Shown here: positions 56,463-64,000 of the stretch, piece after piece
How the letters are laid out: each line of letters opens with the position of its first letter
How positions within the stretch are numbered: position 1 is the stretch's first letter
Assembly: GCA_034421515.1 (NCBI GenBank)
Contig: DAOUKH010000074.1
Location: 12,810-76,809 of the forward strand
Length of the DNA: 64,000 nucleotides
Direction of reading: 5' to 3'
Source: DAOUKH01 sp034421515
GTDB taxonomy: Bacteria > Chloroflexota > Dehalococcoidia > SHYB01
Translations under genes and position numbers: made by a program
The notes under the pieces: model-generated
Database searches by the model: none
Seen by the model: only the letters and a program-made list of their open reading frames with translations
Told to the model about the DNA's origin: nothing

Positions 56463-56543
56463 GGGGTTGCACCTTCCAGGTCGAATGGTTGGAGGCGAAA
56501 GGATACCATGAGGGCGAGAAACGCGGGGGACGAGGAGGAGCAG

Positions 56544-57905
56544 ATGGCTCCAAGCACGATTGCCGACGGGATCGCCGAGTACACCGGAGGGGTGCGTTTC
56601 GAGGCGCTGCCCGAGGACGTGACGGCGCTGATGAAGCGCCATCTCGTCGACGCGCTGGGCTGCGCCGCCGCGGGGCTGGACTCGGAGCCGGCGCGCATCG
56701 CGCGGTCGCTGGCCGCCGACGCCCGCCCCGCCGGAGGGGGGGCGACCCTCTTCGGCCCCGGCGTCCGCGCCACGCCCGAAATGGCGGCGTACGCGAACGG
56801 GGTCGCGATCCGCTATCTGGACTTCAACGACACCTACACCAGCAAGGAGCTGGGCCACCCCAGCGACATGTTCGCGCCACTGCTCGCGGTCGGCGAGGCG
56901 GCCAACGCCGACGGACGGCAGTTCATCGAGGCGGCGGTGGTCGCCTACGAAGTTTTCTGCCGGCTCGCCGACGGAGCGAATATCCGCGACCGGGGCTACG
57001 ACTACGTGGTCCTGAAGGCGATAGCCGCCGCCGCCGCGAGCGCGAAGCTCCTCGGCCTGTCCACGGAGCAGACCGGCGAGGCGGTCAACCTCGCCACCGC
57101 GCCGAACGTGGCCCTGTTCCAGACCCGGCTCGGCGACGTGTCGATGTGGAAGGGGTGCGCCTCGGCGAACGCGTGCCGCAACGCCGTCTTCGCGGCCCGG
57201 CTGGCGGGCCTCGGCATGACGGGGCCGGGCCGGGTCTTCGAGGGCGACGGCGGCTTCGTCCGCACGGTGAGCGGCGAGCCGTTCGACGTCGACTTCAGCA
57301 CCGGCGCCTACCGCTGCCGGGAGACGAGCCTGAAGCGCTTCCCCCTCGGCTACCTCGGCCAGACGCCGCTGGAAGCGGCGCTCGAGGCGCGGAGCAAGCT
57401 GCCCGCGGGAGCCGGCATCGCGTCGGTCGACGTCGAGACGTGCCCGGCGGCGATCCAGATCATGGCCGGCGACGACCAGAAGTGGGACCCCAAGGACCGG
57501 GAGACGGCGGACCACAGCATCCCCTACGGCGTCGCCGTCGCGCTGACGTTCGGGGAGGTCGCGGTGCCGCACTTCGACGAGCCGACCCTGAGCGACCCCC
57601 GCGTCCGGGACACGCTGAAGAAGGTGCGGGTGACCGCTTCGGACGAGGCCGACGCCCTCTGGCCGGAGGCCATGCTGACGACCCTCACCCTCCGCACGGA
57701 CGACGGCACCGAGACGCAGGCCACGGTGACCTACAACAAGGGCCACTGGAAGAACCCAATGAGCGAGGCCGAGGTCGAGGAGAAGTTCTGGAGCCTCGCC
57801 GGCAGCGTCCTGCCCCAGGCAAACGCCGAAGCCCTCCTCGACGCCGTCCGCCGCCTCGACACGCTCGATTCCGTCGGTCCGATAGTCGAAGTGATGCGCG
57901 CCTAG
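56544..57905 (+). CDS. MmgE/PrpD family protein (first copy)
   Basis: 453-aa protein of the 2-methylcitrate dehydratase/iminodisuccinate-epimerase fold. The ATG at 56544 is chosen because GGAGGAG lies just upstream; an earlier in-frame start lies in the divergent gap. Features: VTALMKRHLVDALGCAAAGL, GATLFGPGVRATPEMAAYAN, IRYLDFNDTYTSKELGHPSD, AYEVFCRLADGANIRDRGYD, FPLGYLGQTPLEAALEARSK, and DHSIPYGVAVALTFGEVAVP. Members dehydrate tricarboxylates or related 2-hydroxyacids. It is divergent from the RidA operon and shares the region with a second MmgE/PrpD protein, a CoA-transferase and an FAD dehydrogenase. Confidence 0.85.
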   Translation: MAPSTIADGIAEYTGGVRFEALPEDVTALMKRHLVDALGCAAAGLDSEPARIARSLAADARPAGGGATLFGPGVRATPEMAAYANGVAIRYLDFNDTYTSKELGHPSDMFAPLLAVGEAANADGRQFIEAAVVAYEVFCRLADGANIRDRGYDYVVLKAIAAAAASAKLLGLSTEQTGEAVNLATAPNVALFQTRLGDVSMWKGCASANACRNAVFAARLAGLGMTGPGRVFEGDGGFVRTVSGEPFDVDFSTGAYRCRETSLKRFPLGYLGQTPLEAALEARSKLPAGAGIASVDVETCPAAIQIMAGDDQKWDPKDRETADHSIPYGVAVALTFGEVAVPHFDEPTLSDPRVRDTLKKVRVTASDEADALWPEAMLTTLTLRTDDGTETQATVTYNKGHWKNPMSEAEVEEKFWSLAGSVLPQANAEALLDAVRRLDTLDSVGPIVEVMRA

Positions 57906-57909
57906 CGCC

Positions 57910-60402
57910 TCAGACCACGTGGGGCGGGTAATCGGAGGCGAGGTGCCCCGCCCGCGCCAGCGCCTCGATCTCGGGTGCCGAGAGGCCCAGGAGGTCGCGG
58001 CAGGCCCAGTCGTTGTGCTCGCCGAGGACCGGCGCGACCGACCTTATGCGGTTGGGCGTCTCCTCCATGCGCCAGATGATGCCCGGGTAGTCGTGCTCGC
58101 CGCACTCGGGGTGCGACAGCCGCTCGAAGAAGCCCCGGGCGCGGAGGTGGGGGTCGGCGAAGGCCATCGGCTCGTCGTTGAGGACGCCGCAGGGGACGCC
58201 GTGCCGCTGCAGCGTCTCCATCACCCACGCGGCCTCGTGTTGTGACGTCCACTCGTCGACCAGGGCGTCGAGCCGCTCGCGGTGCTCGTAGCGCCCGGCC
58301 TTGGTGGCGAAGGCGGGGTCGCCGGCCCACGCGGGCCGTCCCAGCGCCTCGACGAAGCCCGACCACTGCTCGTCGGAGCCTACGGCGATGGCGACCCAGC
58401 GGTGCTCTCCCTTGCAGGGATAGGTGTTGTGCGGGGCCATGCGGTAGAGGTTGTTGCCCTCGGCTTGCGCCACCCGCCCATTCATCTGGTAGTCGAGGAC
58501 CATGTCGCCGAAGAACGGGATGAGGCTCTCCGCCTGGGCGACCTCGACGACGCCGCCCTCGCCGGTGCGGCGGCGGCGGTAGAGGGCCATGAGGGCTGCG
58601 GCGGCGCCGGTGGCCCCCGCGACCGCGTCGCCGAAATAGACGTCGTCGCGCTCGGAGGGGTCGGTGTCGGCGTGGCCGCGCACGTAGGTGTGGCCCGCCG
58701 TCCCCTCCAGGTGCGCGCCCAGGGAGCGGTAGCCGGCGTAGGGCCCGTCGAGGCCGTAGGCGGGCATCCGCAGCATGACGAGGTCGGGGCGCAGCTTCCT
58801 GAGCTCGTCGTAGCCCAGACCGAGCTTGTCGATGGTCGCGGGCACGTTGTTCTCGAAGACGAGGTCGCTGATCGACACCAGTTGGCGGAAGACTCGGGCG
58901 CCGTCGGGCTCGTCGAGATTCAGCGTGAAGCTGACCTTGTCGCGGGCGTGGGCGTTGAAGTGCGGCCACCGGTTCCAGGGCCGGTCGCCGGGCTCCCAGC
59001 CCGGATAGGCGACCAGCCAGTTGCGGTTGGCGTCGATGAGCTCCTGCGTCGGCCTGGCGCGGTGCCCGCGGGTGATGGGCTGGAGCCGGCTGACCGGCTC
59101 GACGCGGATGACCTCCGCTCCCCAGTCGGCGAGCAGGGTCGTGGCGTTGGGCCCCGCGAGGACCACCGTGAGGTCGAGGACGCGGATGCCCTTCAGGGGC
59201 AGGTCGTCCGGGCCCAAGTGGGCAGGGGGGCGCGGGCGGGGCTCGAGGCCGGCCAGCTCCGCCGCGACTTCGGCGGCGTGCTCGTTCAGCCGAGGCGCCG
59301 GACGGCGCGGAACCCGAGGCGTCTCAGGTGTCGAGAACGGCCTGCCGGGATACTCGAAGGAGCCGGCGGCGGGATGCTCGATGGTCTCCCAGTAGCGCCG
59401 GGCGCGGAAGTGGGGGTCCTTGAGCAGGTCGGCCATGGAGTAGACGGGGCCGGAGATGACCCGCGCACCCTGGGCCGCCCCCCAGACCTCCACCATGCCG
59501 CGCTCCATGAGCCAGCCGGTGAGGATGCCTTCGAGCGCTTCGGTATTCTCGGGGCGCTGGACCTCGACGGGGTCGCCGAAGCGCGGGTCGTCCTTGAGCT
59601 CAGGCATGTCCATCATGTCGTAGATGTCGGCGATGCGAGACGGCGCGACGTAGACGTTGACGTGGCCGTCCTTGCAGGGCCGCACCGGCGACACGGAGAC
59701 CTCGCCCTGGCGGTTGACGTTCCCGGTGTACTGATGCCCCACGAGCATGGGCGTGCGGCGGTCGGGGCTCCCCGCCTGGGTCTGCATGATCGAGAGGTCG
59801 ACGTGGTCGCCGCGCCCCCGGAGCTCGCGGCCAAACACGGCGGCAATGGTCGCTCCGGCGGCGTGCGCGCCGGCAAGGAGCTGCACGACGTTGCTCCCCA
59901 GCTTCACGGGACGGCGGCCGGGCGCGCCGGCGCAGTGGTAGGCGCCGCCGAGGGCGTAGTCGACGATCTCGGACCCCAGGTAGTCCCGGTACGGCCCGGT
60001 CTGGCCGAAGTCGGTGATGGAGGTCATCACGAGGCCGGGGTTATGGCGCTTCAGCTCCTCGTAGGAGAGGCCCAGTGAGGGCAGCACGGAGGGTCGGAAA
60101 TTCTCGACGAGGACGTCGGCCCAGGAGACCAGTTGGAGGACGAGGTCGCGGCCTTCCGTCGACTTCAGGTCGACGGCGATGCCGCGCTTGTTGGTGTTCA
60201 GGTTGAGGAAGAGGGCGCTGCGCTCCGAGTCGGGCTCGTCGTTGGGGAAGGGGCCGACCCGGCGGGCGACGTCCCCGGTGCCGGGCCGCTCGACCTTGAC
60301 GACGTCGGCCCCATAGTCCGCCAGGAGCTTGGTGCAGTAGGGCCCCGCGACGTATTGGGTCAGGTCGACGACGCGGAGCCCGCTGAGGGCGGCCTCGATC
60401 AT
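57910..60402 (-). CDS. Tandem family III CoA-transferase (CaiB/BaiF type), two domains in one chain
   Basis: 830-aa protein made of two CaiB-like halves, about residues 1-390 and 400-830; single members are about 390-410 aa. Half 1: LSGLRVVDLTQYVAGPYCTK, ADYGADVVKVERPGTGDVAR, FLNLNTNKRGIAVDLKSTEG, SITDFGQTGPYRDYLG, HVDLSIMQTQAGSPDRR. Half 2: LKGIRVLDLTVVLAGPNATT, LLADWGAEVIRVEPVSRLQP, FTLNLDEPDGARVFRQLVSI, GGVVEVAQAESLIPFFGD. The catalytic Asp position reads Gln in half 1 (IMQTQ) and Glu in half 2 (QAESL). The chain forms a one-polypeptide version of the interlocked homodimer. It faces the MmgE/PrpD gene tail to tail and is divergent from the FAD dehydrogenase. Confidence 0.87.
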   Translation of the reverse strand: MIEAALSGLRVVDLTQYVAGPYCTKLLADYGADVVKVERPGTGDVARRVGPFPNDEPDSERSALFLNLNTNKRGIAVDLKSTEGRDLVLQLVSWADVLVENFRPSVLPSLGLSYEELKRHNPGLVMTSITDFGQTGPYRDYLGSEIVDYALGGAYHCAGAPGRRPVKLGSNVVQLLAGAHAAGATIAAVFGRELRGRGDHVDLSIMQTQAGSPDRRTPMLVGHQYTGNVNRQGEVSVSPVRPCKDGHVNVYVAPSRIADIYDMMDMPELKDDPRFGDPVEVQRPENTEALEGILTGWLMERGMVEVWGAAQGARVISGPVYSMADLLKDPHFRARRYWETIEHPAAGSFEYPGRPFSTPETPRVPRRPAPRLNEHAAEVAAELAGLEPRPRPPAHLGPDDLPLKGIRVLDLTVVLAGPNATTLLADWGAEVIRVEPVSRLQPITRGHRARPTQELIDANRNWLVAYPGWEPGDRPWNRWPHFNAHARDKVSFTLNLDEPDGARVFRQLVSISDLVFENNVPATIDKLGLGYDELRKLRPDLVMLRMPAYGLDGPYAGYRSLGAHLEGTAGHTYVRGHADTDPSERDDVYFGDAVAGATGAAAALMALYRRRRTGEGGVVEVAQAESLIPFFGDMVLDYQMNGRVAQAEGNNLYRMAPHNTYPCKGEHRWVAIAVGSDEQWSGFVEALGRPAWAGDPAFATKAGRYEHRERLDALVDEWTSQHEAAWVMETLQRHGVPCGVLNDEPMAFADPHLRARGFFERLSHPECGEHDYPGIIWRMEETPNRIRSVAPVLGEHNDWACRDLLGLSAPEIEALARAGHLASDYPPHVV

Positions 60403-60448
60403 GGGGGGAGTGTACCGGAAAGCCCGGCAGGTGCGTGCGAGCCGGCGG

Positions 60449-60477
60449 TTGCCCCGTTGTTGGGCGCGGCGTAGAGT
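60449..60477 (+). promoter_or_regulatory. Weak promoter candidate before the FAD dehydrogenase
   Basis: TTGCCC (60449-60454) and TAGAGT (60472-60477) lie 17 nt apart, with three and four of six matches. The leader to the TTG start at 60525 would be about 40 nt. It is the best match in the divergent gap. Confidence 0.3.
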
Positions 60478-60524
60478 GGGGCCTCCGCGCCGAAGGCAAC
60501 GGGCGCCGCGAAAGGAATCTCCCT

Positions 60525-62009
60525 TTGGTCACTACGAACTCCTCCGCCCGCTACGACGTCATCGTCGTCGGCGCGGGCAACGCGGCGTTGACCGCCGCGC
60601 TCTCGGCCCGCCAGAACGGTGCCAGGGTCTTGGTCTTGGAGAAGGCCCCCGAGTCGGAGCGGGGCGGCAACAGCCGCTTCAGCGGCGGGCTGTTCCGGTT
60701 CGCCTACGAGGGCGTGCCCGACCTTCGCCGCGTGCTGCCCGGCATCGGTGACGACGAATGGCAGCGGATCGAGGCGCCGCCGTACCACGGCGGGTTGTTT
60801 GAAGACGACGTGATGCGGGTGACGCTCGGACAGGCCGACAAGGGCCTGACGACGACCCTAATCGACGAGTCCCTCCCCACCATCCTCTGGATGACCGACC
60901 TAGGGATGCGGTGGCAGTGGTCCGTGCTCTGGCGCAACGAGGAAGAGGGCAAGCTGCGGTTCAGCCCCGGGGCCGTTCTCGAAGCGAAGGGGAAGGGCGT
61001 CGGGCTGGTGGCGCAGCTCTTCTCGATGGTGGACGAGGCCGAGATCCGCGTCGCCTACGGGGCCAAGGTCATCGGATTCCTACAAGACGGCGCGGGCGCG
61101 GTGACCGGGGTCAGGGTCAAGGCCGGCGGGAGCACGGAGGACGTGCCGGCCGGTGCGGTCGTGCTCGCCTCGGGCGGCTTCGAGGCCAATACCGAGATGC
61201 GCGCCCGCTATCTAGGCCCCGGCTGGGACCGCGTCAAGGTGCGCGGCACCCGTTTCAACACGGGCGAGACGCTCCGGCTCGCGCTCGACATCGGGGCCAA
61301 GCCCTACGGTCATTGGCAGGGCTGCCACTCGACCCCCATCGACGCCACCGCCCCCGACGTCGGCGACCTGCGTCTGACCGACCGTACGAACCGCCTCTCG
61401 TACCCGTACGGGATCATGGTGAACACGCTCGGCGAGCGGTTCGTCGACGAGGGGGCGGAGATCGGGAGTTACACCTACGCCAAGTACGGCCGGATCATCC
61501 TCACCCAGCCCGGCTCGGTGGCCTACCAGATCTTCGATGCGAAGACCGTCCACCTCCTGGAAGTACGCTACGAGACGGGGACGCCCGTCGTCGCCGATAC
61601 GATCGCCGAGGTCGCCCGGCAAATCGGCGTGCCCGAGCGGACGCTGGTCTCCACCGTGGAGCGGTACAACGCGGCGGTGCGGCCGGGCGAGTTCAACCCC
61701 TCGGTGAAGGACGGCGTCGCAACGGAGGGTATCGACCCTCCGAAGTCGAACTGGGCGCTGCCGCTCGACACGCCCCCGTTCACCGTCTATGCGGTCACCG
61801 GCGGCATCACCTTCACCTTCGGCGGGCTCCAGATCGACAATCTGGCACGGGTGATCGACACCGAGGACGTCCCCATCCCCGGCCTCTACGCGACGGGCGA
61901 GATCACCGGCGGCTTCTTCTACGAGAACTACCCCGGCGGGACGGGCCTGATGCGCGGGGCGGTCTACGGCCGCATCGCCGGCGCCGAAGCCGCCCGGCCG
62001 ACGGAATAG
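60525..62009 (+). CDS. FAD-dependent dehydrogenase, TcuA/fumarate-reductase type
   Basis: 494-aa flavoprotein. The TTG start at 60525 has AAAGGA 7 nt upstream; earlier in-frame codons lie in the divergent gap. FAD motif YDVIVVGAGNAALTAALSAR, then LVLEKAPESERGGNSRFSGG (the RGGNS region), late PYGIMVNTLGERFVDEGAEI, and the C-terminal FAD end LYATGEITGGFFYENYPGGT with GLMRGAVYGRIAG. This pattern is closest to tricarballylate dehydrogenase (TcuA), which oxidises tricarballylate to cis-aconitate, but substrate ranges in the family are wide. It is followed after 11 nt by an MmgE/PrpD gene, consistent with tricarboxylate chemistry. Confidence 0.84.
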   Translation: MVTTNSSARYDVIVVGAGNAALTAALSARQNGARVLVLEKAPESERGGNSRFSGGLFRFAYEGVPDLRRVLPGIGDDEWQRIEAPPYHGGLFEDDVMRVTLGQADKGLTTTLIDESLPTILWMTDLGMRWQWSVLWRNEEEGKLRFSPGAVLEAKGKGVGLVAQLFSMVDEAEIRVAYGAKVIGFLQDGAGAVTGVRVKAGGSTEDVPAGAVVLASGGFEANTEMRARYLGPGWDRVKVRGTRFNTGETLRLALDIGAKPYGHWQGCHSTPIDATAPDVGDLRLTDRTNRLSYPYGIMVNTLGERFVDEGAEIGSYTYAKYGRIILTQPGSVAYQIFDAKTVHLLEVRYETGTPVVADTIAEVARQIGVPERTLVSTVERYNAAVRPGEFNPSVKDGVATEGIDPPKSNWALPLDTPPFTVYAVTGGITFTFGGLQIDNLARVIDTEDVPIPGLYATGEITGGFFYENYPGGTGLMRGAVYGRIAGAEAARPTE

Positions 62010-62020
62010 GCCGGGACGCG

Positions 62021-63379
62021 ATGGCGCGGACCGCCGCCCAAGAGCTCGCGGCGTTCGTCGCCGGGACCGGCTTCGCCGACCTCCCTTCGTCCGTTGCCGA
62101 CGCGGCGAAGGTCTATCTGCTCGACAACTTCGCGGCGGGCTTCGCCGCGGCGCGCCAACCGTGGACGCTGATGGCGGGCAAGATGGCGCGGGAGCAGGGC
62201 GGGGACGGGCCGTGCTCGGTCTTCGGCGCATCCTGGCGGACGGGGCCATCCGGCGCGGCGCTGGTCAACGGCGTCGCCGTCGGCGGCTTCGAGTGCGACC
62301 ACCCCCACGTCCCGGCGTCGGCGCACCCATCGGGTGCGGTCTTTCCCGCCGTCCTCGCGCTGGCGGAGCAACGGCGTCTCGACGGCGCCTCCTTCGCCGC
62401 CGCGATGGTGCTGGGTTACGAAGTCGTGTGCCGGGTGGGGCTGGCGGCGACGCGGGCCGTCGAGGACGGGCGGGGCTTCCACGGGCCGGGCACGAACGCG
62501 GCGTTCGGCGGCGCGGCGGGAGCGGGCAAGGCGCTCGGCCTCGACGTCGAGGGCCTGACGCACGCCCTCGGCATCGCGGGCTCCCACGGCGGGGGCTTGC
62601 TGGAGTTCGCCGCGGAGGGCGCGATGACCAAGCGCCTGCACGTGGGCCGGGGCGGGCAGCTGGGAATGGAGAGCGCCCTGCTGGCGGCGCGGGGCTTCAC
62701 CGGGCCGTCGACCGTGCTCGACGGGGAGCACGGCTTCCTCAACGTCTACTCCCCCGCGCCGCGTCCCGAGCTCCTCACCCAAGGGCTCGGCTACGACTGG
62801 GCCCTGCTCGGCATCACGGTCAAGGCCTATCCCTGCCACGTCTCGTCGCACGCCGTCGTGGAGGGGGTGAACCGGCTGCGGAGGGAGGAGCCGTTCGACG
62901 CCCGCGACGTCGACACCGTCCGTGTCACCGGCAACCCCTGGATGATGGAGCCGCGCTTCCTGCAGCGGAGCCCGGACACCCTCATGGGCGCGCAGTACAG
63001 CCTGCCCTTCACCCTAAGCATCGCCCTGGTGCGCGGCCTCGACGATCCGCGGGCGATGTCGGACGACGTGTTGGCCGACCCTCAGATACGGTCGCTTGCC
63101 GAACGCGTCGAGCTTCAAGAGGACGGGTCGCGGTTCAGCAGGTCGGGCGGGCCGTCGGCGGAGCTGTCGGTCATGGTGAAGGGCGAGACGCGGACGCTCG
63201 TGGTGTCGGACTGGAAGGGCGCGCCGGGCAATCCCTGCACCTTCGACGACGCGGCGGAGAAACTGCGGCGCTACGCGGGCGGGGTCCCGCCGGAGCGCGT
63301 GGAGGAGATCGTCGAGCGCGTCGGCGGGATCGAGGGCGAGGCGGACGTAGCGGTGTTGGCGGGGTTGATCGGCGGGTAA
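62021..63379 (+). CDS. MmgE/PrpD family protein (second copy)
   Basis: 452-aa protein of the same family as the first copy but clearly diverged. The start is the ATG at 62021, 11 nt after the FAD dehydrogenase; the frame upstream is that gene read out of frame. Features: SSVADAAKVYLLDNFAAGFA, CSVFGASWRTGPSGAALVNG, GFECDHPHVPASAHPSGAVF, LGYEVVCRVGLAATRAV, FHGPGTNAAFGGAAGAGKAL, ITVKAYPCHVSSHAVVEGVN, and AQYSLPFTLSIALVRGLDDP. The HP and CH positions match the PrpD active-site region. It probably acts on the dehydrogenase product or on a related acid. Confidence 0.85.
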   Translation: MARTAAQELAAFVAGTGFADLPSSVADAAKVYLLDNFAAGFAAARQPWTLMAGKMAREQGGDGPCSVFGASWRTGPSGAALVNGVAVGGFECDHPHVPASAHPSGAVFPAVLALAEQRRLDGASFAAAMVLGYEVVCRVGLAATRAVEDGRGFHGPGTNAAFGGAAGAGKALGLDVEGLTHALGIAGSHGGGLLEFAAEGAMTKRLHVGRGGQLGMESALLAARGFTGPSTVLDGEHGFLNVYSPAPRPELLTQGLGYDWALLGITVKAYPCHVSSHAVVEGVNRLRREEPFDARDVDTVRVTGNPWMMEPRFLQRSPDTLMGAQYSLPFTLSIALVRGLDDPRAMSDDVLADPQIRSLAERVELQEDGSRFSRSGGPSAELSVMVKGETRTLVVSDWKGAPGNPCTFDDAAEKLRRYAGGVPPERVEEIVERVGGIEGEADVAVLAGLIGG

Positions 63380-63433
63380 GCGAGAGCCGCGTGCCCGCCG
63401 CGGGCCGAATCGCCGCCGGTGCGACAACGGCGC

Positions 63434-63462
63434 TTGACAAGCCCGGCATGCAGCCGTACAGT
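63434..63462 (+). promoter_or_regulatory. Sigma-70-type promoter with no recognised gene downstream
   Basis: A perfect TTGACA (63434-63439) and TACAGT (63457-63462) are spaced 17 nt apart, pointing into the structured gap and towards a gene on the opposite strand. The product would be a short RNA of roughly 200 nt ending at the 63639-63667 hairpin. Confidence 0.55.
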
Positions 63463-63468
63463 ATGAAT

Positions 63469-63680
63469 AGAGAACATATGTTCCTCACCGGTGCGGCCCT
63501 GGCGGGCTGTTAAGGGACATCCACCGGAGCCGCTGAAACGGTGGATGAATGGCGGGAGAGCAGGCTCCTTGCCGGCAAAGGAGCCGAGCCTCCGGCGGAT
63601 TGCGGCACGGGACGAGTCCCCGGTTACGCGAGGCTTCTGGCGGGGGAGGCCATGGTGCTCCCCCGCCTCTCGCGAATCGA
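63469..63680 (+). ncRNA. Candidate structured small RNA (unnamed)
   Basis: From about 6 nt after the -10 box to the last hairpin, the sequence has three separate stems (9 bp at 63518-63547, about 10 bp around 63566-63588, 10 bp at 63639-63667) and no open frame that looks coding. This is inference from pairing seen by eye. It may instead be an attenuated leader or degraded DNA. Confidence 0.3.
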
Positions 63681-63683
63681 CGG

Positions 63684-64000
63684 CTACGCCGGAGAGCCGA
63701 GCTTGGGGATGACCTCGGTGGTGAGGCGGCGGACGAGGGTGCTGCGGGAGTCGGCGGGCCCGGTGATGTAGAACATCCAGTGGTTCATGCCGCCGGCGGC
63801 GAGCTCGTGGAGCCGGGCGACGATGTCGTCCGGGGTGCCGTACAGCTTGGGCGAACGCGAGACGAGCCAGTCGTAGATGCCGAGCTTCTTCGCCCGCTCC
63901 GCCAGCACCTTGTGGCGGTCGGGCACCTTGTAGACGGCGGCGATGCTGTGCTTGTCGGCGTTCAGCTCGGCGACCGCGTCGCGGTACTCCTCGGGGATGC
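63684..64000 (-). CDS. LLM-class flavin-dependent oxidoreductase, C-terminal part (cut by window edge)
   Basis: The last 105 residues of an LLM-family protein; the frame stays open to the window end, so the start lies beyond it. Visible: VAELNADKHSIAAVYKVPDR, LGIYDWLVSRSPKLYGTPDD followed by IVARLHELAAGGMNHWMFYI and the end STLVRRLTTEVIPKLGSPA. The GTPDDIVARLHEL block is the usual LLM C-terminal substrate-loop signature. It is a fourth LLM gene in the window, not closely similar to the triplet at 43.6-46.7 kb. Confidence 0.78.
   Translation of the reverse strand, partial: IPEEYRDAVAELNADKHSIAAVYKVPDRHKVLAERAKKLGIYDWLVSRSPKLYGTPDDIVARLHELAAGGMNHWMFYITGPADSRSTLVRRLTTEVIPKLGSPA

Larger units (their letters stand above)
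63380..63683. other. Gene-free gap with promoter and several hairpins
   Basis: This 304-nt gap lies between the second MmgE/PrpD gene and the convergent LLM gene. It contains a promoter match (63434-63462), a 17-codon-class small frame after it (MNREHMFLTGAALAGC, 63463-63513), then CATCCACCG/CGGTGGATG (63518-63547, 9-bp stem), a near-palindrome GGCTCCTTGCC/GGCAAAGGAGCC (about 63566-63588), and GGCGGGGGAG/CTCCCCCGCC (63639-63667, 10-bp stem). No known riboswitch or RNA family was recognised. The last hairpin could terminate transcription in both directions. Confidence 0.55.

Noticed and set aside
56052..57746. Long minus-strand open frame across the first MmgE/PrpD gene
   Set aside because: Only its last 136 codons look like a real protein (RidA). 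The rest is antisense to a convincing MmgE/PrpD gene and is low-complexity Arg/Gly/Ala, as expected from high GC.
60911..62020. Long plus-strand frame extending the second MmgE/PrpD gene upstream
   Set aside because: It overlaps the FAD dehydrogenase in another frame and gives Arg-rich nonsense. The real start is the ATG at 62021.
63514..63620. Glycine, c-di-GMP, THF or SAM riboswitch
   Set aside because: Fragments such as GCCTCCGGC and GGGAGAG recall known classes, but the required conserved cores and their order are absent.
1..64000. tRNA, rRNA or CRISPR array
   Set aside because: No T-loop/acceptor pattern, rRNA segment or regular repeat-spacer array was seen on either strand.

Overview
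The window is about 64 kb of GC-rich bacterial DNA (roughly two-thirds G+C by eye), densely coding, with many 1-4 nt gene overlaps. No rRNA, tRNA, CRISPR array, transposase or integrase was seen. The gene content fits an aerobic, probably free-living member of the Chloroflexota, most like SAR202-type Dehalococcoidia: rpmE followed by a DUF1385 gene, hopanoid synthesis, and many flavin-dependent (LLM) oxidoreductases, family III CoA-transferases, MmgE/PrpD proteins, thiolase/DUF35 pairs and a Rieske oxygenase. This placement is inference from gene content; no search was run.

Layout. 1-5487 (+): housekeeping run tsf-pyrH-frr-uppS-cdsA-dxr-rseP. 5777-9137: mixed small genes (alpha/beta hydrolase, membrane J-domain protein, endonuclease IV, GYD protein, Bcp peroxiredoxin). 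9257-12831 (+): hyuA-hyuB. 12845-16480 (-): a four-gene carbohydrate-acid operon (2-hydroxyacid dehydrogenase, FGGY kinase, class II aldolase, DUF6379-like protein). 16471-26804 (-): an isoprenoid/hopanoid operon starting from a good promoter, dxs - polyprenyl synthase - hpnH - small ORF - hpnG - hpnA - shc - ispG - squalene/phytoene synthase, continuing by overlap into the carbohydrate-acid operon. 26928-28522 (-): thiolase/DUF35 pair. 28698-30558 (+): rplU-rpmA-rpmE, terminator, DUF1385. 30885-32018 (-): dnaJ. 32042-35166: a lower-GC three-gene insert (DUF2806-like, membrane, nuclease-like). 35167-39403 (-): three tandem SDRs and a second thiolase/DUF35 pair. 39487-41061 (-): PIN toxin with an unusual 210-aa partner, then a cupin. 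41212-43565 (+): small membrane protein, nucleoside deoxyribosyltransferase, ammonium transporter. 43584-46700 (-): three LLM paralogues. 46794-47777 (+): dihydroxyphthalate-decarboxylase-like protein. 47804-56462 (-): RidA, LigB-type dioxygenase, Rieske oxygenase, an ABC importer with two permeases and an internally duplicated binding protein, and an alpha/beta hydrolase, which together read as uptake and ring cleavage of an aromatic compound. 56544-63379: two MmgE/PrpD proteins around a tandem CaiB-type CoA-transferase (-) and a TcuA-like FAD dehydrogenase (+). 63684-64000 (-): a cut LLM gene.

How they fit together. dxr, dxs and ispG are three MEP-pathway steps; the polyprenyl synthase, the squalene/phytoene synthase and SHC would take the product to hopene, and HpnH, HpnG and HpnA would extend and decorate it. 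The rest is mostly uptake and oxidative breakdown of organic acids and aromatics, with recurring CoA, flavin and NAD(P) chemistry.

Most interesting points: an ABC binding lipoprotein that is a near-identical tandem duplication; a dispersed family of palindromic intergenic repeats; a lower-GC insert that may be an undescribed defence locus; a promoter-preceded structured intergenic region near 63.4-63.7 kb; a DUF1385 gene with no normal start codon; and several enzymes with altered catalytic motifs (Dxs, 2-hydroxyacid dehydrogenase, Rieske oxygenase, CaiB-type transferase).
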